From Paracholeplasma brassicae (GTDB lineage: Bacteria; Bacillota_I; Bacilli_A; Acholeplasmatales; UBA5453), in assembly GCF_000967915.1 (NCBI RefSeq), contig NC_022549.1, forward strand, positions 1,786,366-1,850,365: a stretch of 64,000 nt of DNA. The letters run 5' to 3'. A program made the position numbers and the translations under genes. The stretch's first letter is position 1. Each line of letters opens with the position of its first letter. The notes beneath the pieces are model-generated. The model made no database searches, was not told the origin of the DNA, and saw nothing but the letters and a program-made list of their open reading frames with translations. This document shows, piece after piece, positions 1-9,004 of the stretch.

Positions 1-158
1 GCGAATTGATTGACTAATTGCTAAAAATTCGCTTATGAATTGAAATACTCAATTTAAAATTAATCTAATCTAGACCTTAACGTTCGATTAATGGCTTACA
101 TAAGAAATTATCGACTTTATGTCCTTATAAAACGGTATTAATTTTTACAAAATAGCCC

Positions 159-187
159 TTGTAATTAAGACCTATTACCGATATAAT
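159..187 (+). promoter_or_regulatory. nrdJ promoter
   Basis: TTGTAA (159-164), a 17-base spacer and a perfect TATAAT (182-187). The -10 box covers the ATG at 186, so translation cannot begin there. The next in-frame ATG at 216 has GGAAAGGAAG upstream. No riboswitch-like leader fits between this promoter and the gene, unlike the other two RNR operons in the window. Nothing recognisable was seen in bases 1-158. Confidence 0.75.
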
Positions 188-215
188 GCATATTACAAGG
201 AAAGGAAGTTGTAAG

Positions 216-2732
216 ATGAAATACGAAGATAAATTAGTAGATAAACTGAATCAAGATATTACCACTCACTTTAAACACCTACACCCGATTACGCCTGACA
301 TGCACATGCGTTTTGAAGGTGTTTCTAGACTTGTAATGCTTGATAGATACACTCAAAAAGACCTTTCACTAAAAACCTTATCGGTTGGTGACTTAGTCGT
401 TGCTGTTATCAAGCACGACCCAAAATTCCCAGCACGCGGGATCGGTTATGTGATCGCCCTTGAAAAAGATTCTGTTACAATCAAAGTAGAGGATGAATTC
501 ATTGGACAAATCGGCGATGATCACGTGGATGGTGTCATCAAACGTAATTATAGAGAAATCGAAAAACCACTTGAAATTTACTATGAACAAATCGCAAAAC
601 GTGTCGGTAAAAACCTAGGCGAAGGCGAACCAATGGACCGTCAAAACGCATTTGTTGAAGAACTTAAAAACTTAAGGTTAATCCCTGCCGGACGTGTCTT
701 GTATGGGGCTGGTTCACAGTCTCAAGTGACTTACTTTAACTGCTATGTCATGCCTTTTATTGAAGACTCAAGAGAAGGCTTAGCAAACCACCGAAAAGAA
801 GTCATGGAAATCATGGCTAGAGGTGGTGGTGTTGGAACCAACGGCTCCACACTAAGACCAAAAAACGCACTTGCTAAAGGTGTGAATGGTAAATCAAGCG
901 GCTCCGTATCATGGCTTCACGATTTAGCCCAATTAACACACTTAGTTGAACAAGGCGGCTCTAGAAGAGGCGCACAAATGATCATGCTTGCCGATTGGCA
1001 TCCTGACATCATTGAGTTCATCATCTCAAAAATGCAAAACCCAAGAATCCTTAGATTCATCATCGAACAAACGGATAATGACTTCATTAAGTCACTTGCA
1101 AAAGAAAAGCTAAAATTCAAACCACTGTCTTTTGATGAGTTCCAAATGTATGAAAAAATCATTGAAATCAGTGAACAAAACCCACAAGCGTTTAACTCAT
1201 CTAGCATTGATGAAGCCAGACGTCTTCTATCGGATGGTGGACGCTATGAAGTTAACAATCCAGATTTCCTAACAGGTGCAAATATTTCTGTTGCCATCAC
1301 TAAAGACTTTATGGATGCCGTAGAAAACGACGCCATGTATGACCTTAAGTTCCCGGACTTAGATGGTTACACCAAAGAACAAAAAGCGTTTTATGATCAG
1401 GAATGGAAAAACATCGGTGACGTTAGAAAATTCGAAGCCCTTGGCTATCCAAGTAAGGTTTACCGCCAAATCAAAGCCAAAGATTTGTGGAACCTAATTA
1501 ACGTTTGTGCCACCTATTCAGCAGAACCTGGCATCTTCTTTATCGATAACGCCAATGACTACACCAACGCCACTTCATACGGCCAAAGTGTCGTTTGTAC
1601 GAACCCATGTGGCGAACAACCACTAGCACCATACTCAGTTTGTAACCTCGCAGCTATTAACCTAGCAACGATGGTAAACAAACATACCCATGAAGTGCTT
1701 TGGGATCAACTAGCAACGACCATCAAGAATGCCGTACGTATGCAAGACAACGTCATTGATCAAACCTATTACTTCCTTGAACAAAACAAACAACAAGCCC
1801 TTGGCGAACGCCGTATCGGTATGGGTGTCATGGGGTTACATGATTTATTAATTTACGCAAACAAACGCTATGGTTCGCTTGAGGGTAACCTTTTAGTCAA
1901 TGAACTCTTCCGTTTTATTGCAATCAAAGCTTACGAAACGTCCGTTGAAATTGCCAAAGAAAAAGGGTCTTTCCCTTTCCTTGAGCAATTTGGTTCAAGA
2001 GAAGCCTTTGTCAAAGGTAAGTTCATTCAAAAATTACCAAAATCCTTACAACAAGACATTCTTAAGTATGGCATTAGAAACTCGCATCTTCTAACCATCG
2101 CACCAACCGGTTCGACTGGTACCATGGTCGGTGTTTCTACTGGTTTAGAACCATACTTTGCATTTACCTACTTTAGAAGTGGCCGTTTAGGCAAATTCAT
2201 TGAAGTAAATGCCCCAATCGTAGAAACCTACTTACAATTAAACCCACAACACACTAGAGAAAATCTACCAGACATCTTTGTAGCTGCTATGGAACTTCAA
2301 CCAGAGGAACACGCAGACGTGCAATGCATCATTCAAAACTGGGTTGACTCATCTATCTCTAAGACCGTTAATGCCCCAAGAGGTTATACCGTCGAAGACG
2401 TTGAACGTGTTTACATGCGTCTTTATAAAGGTGGCGCTAAAGGTGGTACAGTTTACGTTGATGGCTCAAGAGACTCTCAAGTCTTATCACTCAAAAAAGA
2501 GTCTAAAGAAGTCCAAGTCGACATTACTGACCTTGGTATTAAACTAGACGAAAAACAAACACCGACACACAACGATGAAATCAAAACGCCTTTAAGAGGC
2601 GATAGACAAGACCGCGAAATCGGGGCTGAGGTTGGAAACCTATGCCCAGTATGTCGTGAAGGCATTGTCCAAGACATCGGTGGCTGTCATACCTGCACTA
2701 ACTGTGGTGCACAGTTAAAGTGTGGTTTATAA
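216..2732 (+). CDS. nrdJ: Class II (B12-dependent) ribonucleotide reductase
   Basis: Reduces ribonucleotides to deoxyribonucleotides using adenosylcobalamin as radical source; it is oxygen-indifferent and cytoplasmic. 838 residues from the ATG at 216. The active-site NPCGEQPL motif lies near residue 463 and APTGSTGTMVG near 628. The C-terminus is a zinc-ribbon-like cysteine cluster (CPVC, then CHTCTNCG, ending LKCGL), typical of NrdJ for re-reduction by thioredoxin. An N-terminal domain of about 100 residues with no ATP-cone sequence precedes the barrel. It stands alone between its promoter and a strong terminator. It is the only one of three RNR systems here not preceded by a cobalamin riboswitch, which fits use when B12 is present (inference). 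Confidence 0.95.
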   Translation: MKYEDKLVDKLNQDITTHFKHLHPITPDMHMRFEGVSRLVMLDRYTQKDLSLKTLSVGDLVVAVIKHDPKFPARGIGYVIALEKDSVTIKVEDEFIGQIGDDHVDGVIKRNYREIEKPLEIYYEQIAKRVGKNLGEGEPMDRQNAFVEELKNLRLIPAGRVLYGAGSQSQVTYFNCYVMPFIEDSREGLANHRKEVMEIMARGGGVGTNGSTLRPKNALAKGVNGKSSGSVSWLHDLAQLTHLVEQGGSRRGAQMIMLADWHPDIIEFIISKMQNPRILRFIIEQTDNDFIKSLAKEKLKFKPLSFDEFQMYEKIIEISEQNPQAFNSSSIDEARRLLSDGGRYEVNNPDFLTGANISVAITKDFMDAVENDAMYDLKFPDLDGYTKEQKAFYDQEWKNIGDVRKFEALGYPSKVYRQIKAKDLWNLINVCATYSAEPGIFFIDNANDYTNATSYGQSVVCTNPCGEQPLAPYSVCNLAAINLATMVNKHTHEVLWDQLATTIKNAVRMQDNVIDQTYYFLEQNKQQALGERRIGMGVMGLHDLLIYANKRYGSLEGNLLVNELFRFIAIKAYETSVEIAKEKGSFPFLEQFGSREAFVKGKFIQKLPKSLQQDILKYGIRNSHLLTIAPTGSTGTMVGVSTGLEPYFAFTYFRSGRLGKFIEVNAPIVETYLQLNPQHTRENLPDIFVAAMELQPEEHADVQCIIQNWVDSSISKTVNAPRGYTVEDVERVYMRLYKGGAKGGTVYVDGSRDSQVLSLKKESKEVQVDITDLGIKLDEKQTPTHNDEIKTPLRGDRQDREIGAEVGNLCPVCREGIVQDIGGCHTCTNCGAQLKCGL

Positions 2733-2744
2733 TTAATTTGATTC

Positions 2745-2777
2745 AACACGAAGGCAAGTTGCCTTCGTGTTATTTTT
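2745..2777 (+). terminator. nrdJ terminator
   Basis: AACACGAAGGC / GCCTTCGTGTT, an 11-bp perfect stem with a 5-base loop, followed by ATTTTTT. Confidence 0.9.
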
Positions 2778-2879
2778 TATGTATTAGGAAAACTTCTACA
2801 TAAAATCGTGGTTTACGTTTTATGATTTATCTTATTTGTAGTATAATTTATAAAGACACTAAAGAAAAAGAGGATTATT

Positions 2880-4148
2880 ATGGATAACGCATTACTAGTC
2901 TTTTTAGATCTCGGACTTTACGATCTTGCCGAATCTAAAAAAGAACTCGAAAATTTAGCAATTGCTGCAGAACTGAATGTCCTTGACTCAATGACACAAA
3001 AACTCGATAAACCGACCAGTAATTATTACATCGGTAGTGGGAAAGTAGTCGAACTCAAGAAAACGGTTGACGTTCTCAAAATAGATGTTTGTGTGTTTGA
3101 TACCGAACTAAGTCCTGCTCAAATTAGAAATCTCGAAGAAGCCTTAGACACGCAAGTCATTGATCGCGGTTTTTTAATTTTGCAAATCTTTGCGAAAAGA
3201 GCAAAAACAAAAGAAGCTCGCTTAGAAATTGATTTGGCTCAACAAAAATACTTACTACCAAGACTGATCGGTCTTTCCTCAAGCCTCTCTAGGCAGGGTG
3301 GTGGTTCGTTTAACTCCAAAGGGCCTGGTGAAAAAAAACTAGAACTAGACCGACGACGCATTGAATCAAACATCACAAAACTAGAAGATCAACTCAAAAA
3401 AGTCCATCTAGAAAAGAAAGTCAATCAAAAGAGACGACAATCCAATCAAATCCCAATCGTCGCCCTGGTTGGTTATACGAATGCCGGCAAATCCTCGACC
3501 ATGAATTCTTTACTCATGAAGTTAATGCGAAACGAAGAAAAAAAGGTCTTCGAGAAAAACATGCTGTTTGCGACACTACAAACACAAGCCAGACAAATCA
3601 ACTACTATAACGAACCAAGCTTTATCTTAACCGACACCGTTGGATTTGTATCTCGCCTTCCTCACGATTTAGTCAATTCATTTAAATCGACCCTAGAAGA
3701 GGTTAAACAAGCCGATTTAATTCTGCATATCATTGATGGTTCAAACCCAAATTACCAACATCAAATGACCACCACCAACGACGTCTTAGATTCAATTGAA
3801 GCAAGTCATATTGAAACAATCAACGTTTTAACGAAGTTAGATTTAATGATTAATCAAACCCCAATAACCGATTTCAAATACCTAAGTATTTCTAATAAAA
3901 CAAAGACAAATCTTGACTTTTTAATTGATGAAATATATACACGATTGTTTGGACAAAAAGTCGAAGTTGATTTATCCTTTACCTACGAAGAAAAATCCCT
4001 GATTAATGCGCTTTATCAGTCCTCAAAGATCATTGATATCAGTTACTTAGAAGATGAAATTAGAGTGAAATCCATCATTAGAGAATCTCAACTAGTGACT
4101 TATCAAAATCAATTACTTCAAAAGGAACTACCAAGCAATGAAAAATAA
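2880..4148 (+). CDS. hflX: GTPase HflX
   Basis: Ribosome-associated GTPase of the Obg/HflX superfamily; family members split stalled or heat-damaged ribosomes. 422 residues. The N-terminal glycine-rich HflX domain carries SRQGGGSFNSKGPGEKKLE, followed by a helical linker. The G domain shows G1 GYTNAGKSS (about residue 197), G3 DTVGF and G4 TKLD. The start at 2880 follows AAGAGGATT, and a -10 TATAAT lies at 2842-2847. The gene overlaps the next one by 11 bases, so the two are co-transcribed and probably translationally coupled. Confidence 0.93.
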   Translation: MDNALLVFLDLGLYDLAESKKELENLAIAAELNVLDSMTQKLDKPTSNYYIGSGKVVELKKTVDVLKIDVCVFDTELSPAQIRNLEEALDTQVIDRGFLILQIFAKRAKTKEARLEIDLAQQKYLLPRLIGLSSSLSRQGGGSFNSKGPGEKKLELDRRRIESNITKLEDQLKKVHLEKKVNQKRRQSNQIPIVALVGYTNAGKSSTMNSLLMKLMRNEEKKVFEKNMLFATLQTQARQINYYNEPSFILTDTVGFVSRLPHDLVNSFKSTLEEVKQADLILHIIDGSNPNYQHQMTTTNDVLDSIEASHIETINVLTKLDLMINQTPITDFKYLSISNKTKTNLDFLIDEIYTRLFGQKVEVDLSFTYEEKSLINALYQSSKIIDISYLEDEIRVKSIIRESQLVTYQNQLLQKELPSNEK

Positions 4149-5025
4149 AATAAATACCGTTATATGGATTAGTTTAATCATTAATATTTTACTATCCGTT
4201 TTAAAACTCTACTATGGTTTTAAAGGTAACGCAGGTTCATTAAAAAGCGATGGCTTTAACTCACTATCGGACGTATTCGTATCAATCATGATTTTGATTA
4301 CATTAAAAATCGCACATAAAAAACCAGATGAGAATCATCCCTATGGACATGAAAAATTTGAAGGATTAATGTATTTTCTGCTTGGTCTAGTATTAGTCTT
4401 AACCGCATTTTCAATTGGTGCCAACGGCATCTCAGAATTATACGATTATTTCATTCATAAACGTGTTTTTATTAAACCTAGCACCTCAACCATATACGTC
4501 GCAGTCATTGCGATTCTACTTAAACTACTGCTAAGTTATTTGACCATCACAGCGTCTAAAAAATATAAGGCACCTGCGTTAAAAGCCGATAGCGTCAATC
4601 ACTTAACCGACGTTTTCGCAACCTCTGCTTCGTTGATTGGTATTACCTTAGCACAGTTTAACTTAATCTACTTTGACTCGATTGCCTCTATACTAATTGC
4701 CCTACTGATTCTACTTTCCTCAGTTGAAATATTAAAAGAAGCCATTTCATTTTTAGTCGATGCCTCAGCAGAAAAAGAAGTTGTTTCAAACATCAATCAA
4801 ACCATAAAAACCGTCTTAGGTGTGATCCGAATTGATGATTTGAAAGTCAGAAAACATATGAAACACTACTACGTTGACGTTGAGATTTGTGTCGATGAGC
4901 GCTTATCTTTAAAAGAAGCTCATGACATCGCAGAAAACGTCCATGACACGATTGAAGAAACCTACCTTGACGTGCTTCATTGTATGGTTCACGTCAACCC
5001 TGGTGTACCCAAAAAGAAAAAATAG
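4138..5025 (+). CDS. Cation diffusion facilitator family transporter
   Basis: Exports divalent metal ions (Zn, Mn, Fe or Co; specificity not readable) by proton antiport across the membrane. 295 residues with about six transmembrane segments in the first 215 residues. Metal-site motifs are DGFNSLSDV in TM2 and DSVNHLTDV in TM5, and a cytoplasmic domain of about 85 residues with several histidines follows. It starts inside the 3' end of hflX and ends before a bidirectional terminator. Confidence 0.9.
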   Translation: MKNKINTVIWISLIINILLSVLKLYYGFKGNAGSLKSDGFNSLSDVFVSIMILITLKIAHKKPDENHPYGHEKFEGLMYFLLGLVLVLTAFSIGANGISELYDYFIHKRVFIKPSTSTIYVAVIAILLKLLLSYLTITASKKYKAPALKADSVNHLTDVFATSASLIGITLAQFNLIYFDSIASILIALLILLSSVEILKEAISFLVDASAEKEVVSNINQTIKTVLGVIRIDDLKVRKHMKHYYVDVEICVDERLSLKEAHDIAENVHDTIEETYLDVLHCMVHVNPGVPKKKK

Positions 5026-5060
5026 TCCAGATTATAGCTCTATAAAGAGAAATATATAAA

Positions 5061-5115
5061 AATGGTATTCAAACAATGAGGGATAAAACCCTGGTTGATT
5101 GAATACCATTTTTTT
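5061..5115. terminator. Bidirectional terminator
   Basis: AATGGTATTCAA pairs with TTGAATACCATT around an inner GGG..CCC stem, with T7 on the plus side and an A-rich stretch on the other side. It serves the CDF gene and the convergent dusB. Confidence 0.88.
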
Positions 5116-5117
5116 GA

Positions 5118-6101
5118 TTAACTTGTCATAATCAAATTAAAATAGTCATCGACAATACTTCTAAACGTGTCATAATCTGATACCTTAGATAATAACGACT
5201 TCGTGTGTGACGCGTGTGGTAAGCCTTTAAAATACCACGTGCTTTGCCCTCGCATTTGTAACATCGCTAAGTGTTCACCTTTGAGTTCCATCAAAATATC
5301 CGCGTGTCTTAGAATCATGTCTTTGATTTCTTTGTAACTTGGTTTTGGTGTTTCTTCTTGGTATTTTAAATAGCGGTCAATTTCTTTAAATACCCATGGG
5401 TTACCAAGTGCTGCTCTTCCGACCATGACTGCATCGGCTTTCGTGTAATCCAGTACGTATCTCGCTTCTTTTCCATTGGTGACATCACCGTTTGCGATGA
5501 CAGGGATGGATACCGCTTCTTTAACCGCCTTAATGACATCAAGATTGGCTCTGCCTGAATACATTTGAGCTCTTGTTCTGCCATGAACAGTAATGGCTTT
5601 CGCGCCTGCTTGTTCGATTTTTTTAGCGACTTCTACTGCGTTAATACTAGCATCATCCCAACCGGTTCTAATTTTAACCGTCACGGGTTTCGTTACCGCT
5701 TCTTGAATCGCTTTAACGATCTCATAAATCTTATCTGGGTCTTTTAATAATGCGGCACCCGCTTGCGCACGGGCAGCCACTTTAGGGACTGGACAACCCA
5801 TGTTAATGTCAATGATGTCACAATCCGTATGTTGATCAATATATATTGCCGCTTTAACCATGGATTCTTTATCCGAACCAAAAATTTGTTGTGCGTAAGG
5901 GTGTTCGCTACTTAAACTCTTAAGCAAGTCTTTGGTTTTTTCATTGTCATACATCAGACCTTTGTCTGAGACCATCTCAGCAAAAACAACGCCTGCGCCT
6001 AGTTCTCTTGAGATGACACGAAACGCAGCATTTGAAACACCAGCCATTGGTGCTAAAACCACGTTTGAATCGATTTCGATTGTTCCTATCTTAAATGCCA
6101 T
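5118..6101 (-). CDS. dusB: tRNA-dihydrouridine synthase
   Basis: FMN-dependent reduction of uridine to dihydrouridine in tRNA. 327 residues from the ATG at 6101, preceded by an AAGAAGTGAG stretch; an upstream ATG at 6125 would add eight residues. Visible motifs: APMAGVSN near the N-terminus, the catalytic Cys in NMGCPVPKV, RTGWDD, VHGRTR and GNPWVFKE. The domain order and length fit DusB of Firmicutes. It is transcribed divergently from hslO; a TTGTAA-17-GATAAT promoter is visible on the minus strand between them. Confidence 0.93.
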   Translation of the reverse strand: MAFKIGTIEIDSNVVLAPMAGVSNAAFRVISRELGAGVVFAEMVSDKGLMYDNEKTKDLLKSLSSEHPYAQQIFGSDKESMVKAAIYIDQHTDCDIIDINMGCPVPKVAARAQAGAALLKDPDKIYEIVKAIQEAVTKPVTVKIRTGWDDASINAVEVAKKIEQAGAKAITVHGRTRAQMYSGRANLDVIKAVKEAVSIPVIANGDVTNGKEARYVLDYTKADAVMVGRAALGNPWVFKEIDRYLKYQEETPKPSYKEIKDMILRHADILMELKGEHLAMLQMRGQSTWYFKGLPHASHTKSLLSKVSDYDTFRSIVDDYFNLIMTS

Positions 6102-6147
6102 ACACTCACTTCTTTCCTTATCCATATTATCACAAAAACATATTCAT

Positions 6148-6175
6148 TTTACAATAATACGCAATATGATACAAT
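6148..6175 (+). promoter_or_regulatory. hslO promoter
   Basis: TTTACA (6148-6153), 16-base spacer, TACAAT (6170-6175), then CAGGAG before the ATG at 6197. No heat-shock operator (CIRCE or CtsR box) is visible. Confidence 0.6.
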
Positions 6176-6196
6176 AGAAAAGACAGGAGTGAACTT

Positions 6197-7093
6197 ATGA
6201 AAACAAACAACGTATTAATTACAACTGCTTATAATAATGAAGCTAGAATTTATGTAACAAACACACTAGAGATGGTTGAAGAAGCCAGAAGAATCCACCA
6301 AACATGGCCAACCGTTACGGCCGCACTTGGCAGATTTCTAACCGTATCCGGTATGATGGGCTTAATGTACAAAGACGATGAGTCAATCACACTAAAGATT
6401 GAGGCGGACGGCCCAATTGGGTTTATGCTTGCTGAGGCAAACGGTAAAGGCGAAGTTCGTGCGGACTTAAAAAACCCTGAGGTTTACTTAAAATACGAAA
6501 GCGGTCCAAAAAAAGGCAAACTGGCCGTGGGTAAAGCTGTTGGTGATGGCTACCTTCACGTCACTAAAGACTTGAACTTGAAAAATATGTTTACCTCGAC
6601 GGTTGAACTCCAAACTGGTGAAATTGGTGACGATTTTACCTACTACTTTACCTCAAGTGAACAAACCCCATCAGCCGTTGGTCTTGGTGTCTTAGTCAAT
6701 GAAGACCAAACGGTCAAACAAGCTGGCGGTTTTATCATCCAACTACTACCAAGCGCAAGCGAAGAAACCATCGTACAAATCGAACATGTGCTTAGTCACA
6801 TTAAGGCCATGACTGATCTATTTGAAGAAGGACTCACGATCTATGACATTGCTAATCTTCTTTCTAACAATACAGCAAAAATATTGGAAGAAAGACAAAT
6901 TACTTATCATTGTAGTTGTAGTAAAGACAAATTTGCCTTCTCCTTAGCTAAACTTGATGATCAAACCCTTGATCAGTTTATAAAAGAAGATAAGGGCGCT
7001 GAGGTTACTTGTCACTTCTGTAAAAAAGGATACCACTTTAATGAATGTGACCTAGAAGAAATCAAACGTAGTAAAACAAAACTTGCAGACTAA
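6197..7093 (+). CDS. hslO: Redox-regulated chaperone Hsp33
   Basis: Holdase chaperone activated by oxidation of a zinc-binding cysteine centre; cytoplasmic. 298 residues, the usual length. The N-terminal half matches the Hsp33 fold (RIHQTWPTVTAALGR, LKIEADGPIG). The C-terminal zinc switch is intact as CSCSK near 238 and CHFC near 275. A single gene, with its own promoter. Its terminator is split by an IS3-family insertion directly downstream. Confidence 0.95.
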   Translation: MKTNNVLITTAYNNEARIYVTNTLEMVEEARRIHQTWPTVTAALGRFLTVSGMMGLMYKDDESITLKIEADGPIGFMLAEANGKGEVRADLKNPEVYLKYESGPKKGKLAVGKAVGDGYLHVTKDLNLKNMFTSTVELQTGEIGDDFTYYFTSSEQTPSAVGLGVLVNEDQTVKQAGGFIIQLLPSASEETIVQIEHVLSHIKAMTDLFEEGLTIYDIANLLSNNTAKILEERQITYHCSCSKDKFAFSLAKLDDQTLDQFIKEDKGAEVTCHFCKKGYHFNECDLEEIKRSKTKLAD

Positions 7094-7189
7094 ATAAATA
7101 GCCTCCAGCGTATAATGATATGATCCCCTTAAAGTAGACACTACAAATAATTAAAGTTTGTAGAAGTGTACAGAGAGGGGATTTTTCTT

Positions 7190-7909
7190 ATGTCAAGAAC
7201 ACCAAGATTCAGTAAAGAAACAAAAATCAAAGCAATCAAAGCATATCAAACAGGAATCAAGTCAATGTTAGAAATCGCATGTGAATTAGGATGTGACGTA
7301 TCCAGTGTTAAACAATGGGTCAGGAACTATGAATCGATGGGAAGTATGGCATTTGAGGATAAACCAAGAAACCAAAGTTATATGAAATCATTCAAATTAG
7401 AGGTGATTAAAGCTTACCACGATGGCAAAGGATCATACGCAGAACTGGCCAAACAATATCAAATAACATCAGACTCAATGATTAAGAGTTGGGTTTCCAA
7501 GTATAATAGACATAACGAGATCAAAGCGTATGATCCAAAGGGGTATGTTTATATGGCGAAATCAAGAAAAGTGAGTTATGAAGAAAAGTTAGATATAGTG
7601 AAATGGACGATTGAACATAACTTTGAATATAAACTCGCAGCGGAGAAGTTTGAGACAGCCTACTCACAAGTGTATAACTGGGTCAGAAAATACAACGTAG
7701 AAGGTGAAGCTGGTTTAAAGGACGAACGAGGCAAGAGAAAGCCTGTAGAGAATCTAAGTGAAATTGAGAAACTAAAACGTGAAGTTGAGCTTCTAAGACG
7801 GAAGAATGAACGTCTGGAGATGGAGGCTGAAGTCATAAAAAAATTCCAGGAGATCGAAAGGAGGGATATTTTAGCAAGATCCGCCAAGAAGCCAAATACA
7901 AAACGATAA
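7190..7909 (+). CDS. IS3-family transposase OrfA (helix-turn-helix)
   Basis: DNA-binding subunit of the transposase. 239 residues from the ATG at 7190, which has GAGAGGGG upstream. It carries three tandem helix-turn-helix-like units (KIKAIKAYQTG, KLEVIKAYHDG, KLDIVKWTIEH), each followed by a VKQWVRNYE-like helix. It ends in a leucine-zipper coiled coil (IEKLKREVELLRRKNERLE). A7 at 7837-7843 is a likely -1 slip site producing the OrfAB fusion. Confidence 0.9.
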   Translation: MSRTPRFSKETKIKAIKAYQTGIKSMLEIACELGCDVSSVKQWVRNYESMGSMAFEDKPRNQSYMKSFKLEVIKAYHDGKGSYAELAKQYQITSDSMIKSWVSKYNRHNEIKAYDPKGYVYMAKSRKVSYEEKLDIVKWTIEHNFEYKLAAEKFETAYSQVYNWVRKYNVEGEAGLKDERGKRKPVENLSEIEKLKREVELLRRKNERLEMEAEVIKKFQEIERRDILARSAKKPNTKR

Positions 7910-8772
7910 AAGGGCTTCATGAGGCAAAAAACTATCCTATTTTGGTGTTATGTGAAATCCTTTTGATTGTTCGTAGCAGCTATTATAAGTGGTTAAAACA
8001 TGAAGAAACAAATGAAGAAAAGATTAATCATGAGTTATCTCAATTGATTCTTGAATATCATGATGAGTTTAAAGGTATCTTAGGCTATAGACGGATGACT
8101 TTATGGATTAATAAGCGGAATCAAACGAACTATAATGTAAAACGCATCAGACGATTGATGAAGAAATTAGGTGTATCGTCGGTTATCCGTAGAGTGCGTA
8201 AGGGGTATATTAAAGTAAGACCAGAGATCACAGCAGAGAATGTCTTAAACAGACAATTTGAGGCTAATAATCCCAATGAGAAATGGTTAACAGACGTTAC
8301 CGAGTTCAAGGTGATTGGATCGAATACTAAGTTATACTTAAGTGCCATCATCGATCTGTGTGATACCAGTATTATCAGTTACAAAATGGGTATATCGAAT
8401 AATAACCAACTGGTAAATGAAACCTTCGAGAAAGCATTCCAACTTAATCCGGAAGCCAAACCGATGGTACACAGTGACCGCGGGTATCAATATACGAATA
8501 AAGTGTTTCAAAAGAAGCTCACTTCTAGAAGCATGACAGTCAGTATGTCTAGAGTTGGTAGGTGTATTGATAATGGACCGATGGAGAGTTTTTGGGGTAC
8601 ACTTAAATCAGAAATGTACTATTTAACCCAGTTTCACGACATCAATCAACTCAAAGTAGCGATTGATCAATACATCCAGTTTTATAATAAACAAAGGTAC
8701 CAAGAAAAACTAAAAGGCTTAACTCCGATGGAATTTCGGAATCAAGCCTTAAAAATTGAATCAGTTATTTAA
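7843..8772 (+). CDS. IS3-family transposase OrfB (DDE integrase), -1 frame
   Basis: Catalytic subunit with an rve-type integrase core. The first ATG is at 7942, but the frame is open back to the A7 slip site at 7837-7843, and the upstream residues (KIRQEAKYKTIKGLHEAKNY) match the usual OrfB start. It is therefore probably made as an OrfAB fusion by -1 frameshifting. The catalytic triad is intact: Asp in WLTDVTEF, Asp in HSDRGYQYT, Glu in CIDNGPMESFWGTLK. C-terminal YNKQRYQEKLKGLTPMEFR is typical for the family. Confidence 0.92.
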   Translation: MPGDRKEGYFSKIRQEAKYKTIKGLHEAKNYPILVLCEILLIVRSSYYKWLKHEETNEEKINHELSQLILEYHDEFKGILGYRRMTLWINKRNQTNYNVKRIRRLMKKLGVSSVIRRVRKGYIKVRPEITAENVLNRQFEANNPNEKWLTDVTEFKVIGSNTKLYLSAIIDLCDTSIISYKMGISNNNQLVNETFEKAFQLNPEAKPMVHSDRGYQYTNKVFQKKLTSRSMTVSMSRVGRCIDNGPMESFWGTLKSEMYYLTQFHDINQLKVAIDQYIQFYNKQRYQEKLKGLTPMEFRNQALKIESVI

Positions 8773-8813
8773 TTATTTCCACTGTCTACTTGACAGGGGG
8801 CGGTTCATAATTG

Positions 8814-8828
8814 CGCTGGGGGCTTTTT
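8814..8828 (+). terminator. 3' half of the hslO terminator, split by the IS
   Basis: CGCTGGGGGCT (8814-8824) plus T-run is complementary over 11 bases (one G-U) to AGCCTCCAGCG at 7100-7110, directly after the hslO stop. The two arms are now 1.7 kb apart because the IS lies in the original loop. The 3' arm can no longer fold with its partner in a short hslO transcript. Confidence 0.8.
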
Positions 8829-8873
8829 AGTTGTTTATCACAGTTACGTTTAATATTAATTATATAAAAGACA

Positions 8874-8892
8874 AAAACCACCAAAATGGTGG
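8874..8892 (-). terminator. Terminator of the lipoprotein gene
   Basis: On the minus strand CCACC-ATTTT-GGTGG followed by TTTTTGTCTTTT. A short stem, about 110 bases after the stop at 9005. Confidence 0.6.
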
Positions 8893-9004
8893 CTTTCGTT
8901 TAAAACAATCCTGACAACTAATTAGGTCTTAGGACTGGCTACCCATGCATATTTTATTATATCGTTAGTCTAAGAAATACAAGATTCATTTCGATCAGTT
9001 GACT

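Larger units (their letters stand above)
7121..8807 (+). mobile_element. IS3-family (IS150-like) insertion sequence
   Basis: A 1.69-kb element with imperfect terminal inverted repeats: left TGATCCCCTTAAAGTAGACA, right end (reverse complement) TGAACCGCCCCCTGTCAAGT continuing AGACAGTGG. It holds the two overlapping frames orfA and orfB with an A7 frameshift site. Both look intact and the DDE residues are present, so it may be active. The target duplication cannot be assigned with certainty; TAAT occurs on both flanks. Confidence 0.9.

Noticed and set aside
186-215. Upstream ATG at 186 as nrdJ start
   Set aside because: It lies in the -10 box; the ATG at 216 has a proper ribosome-binding site.
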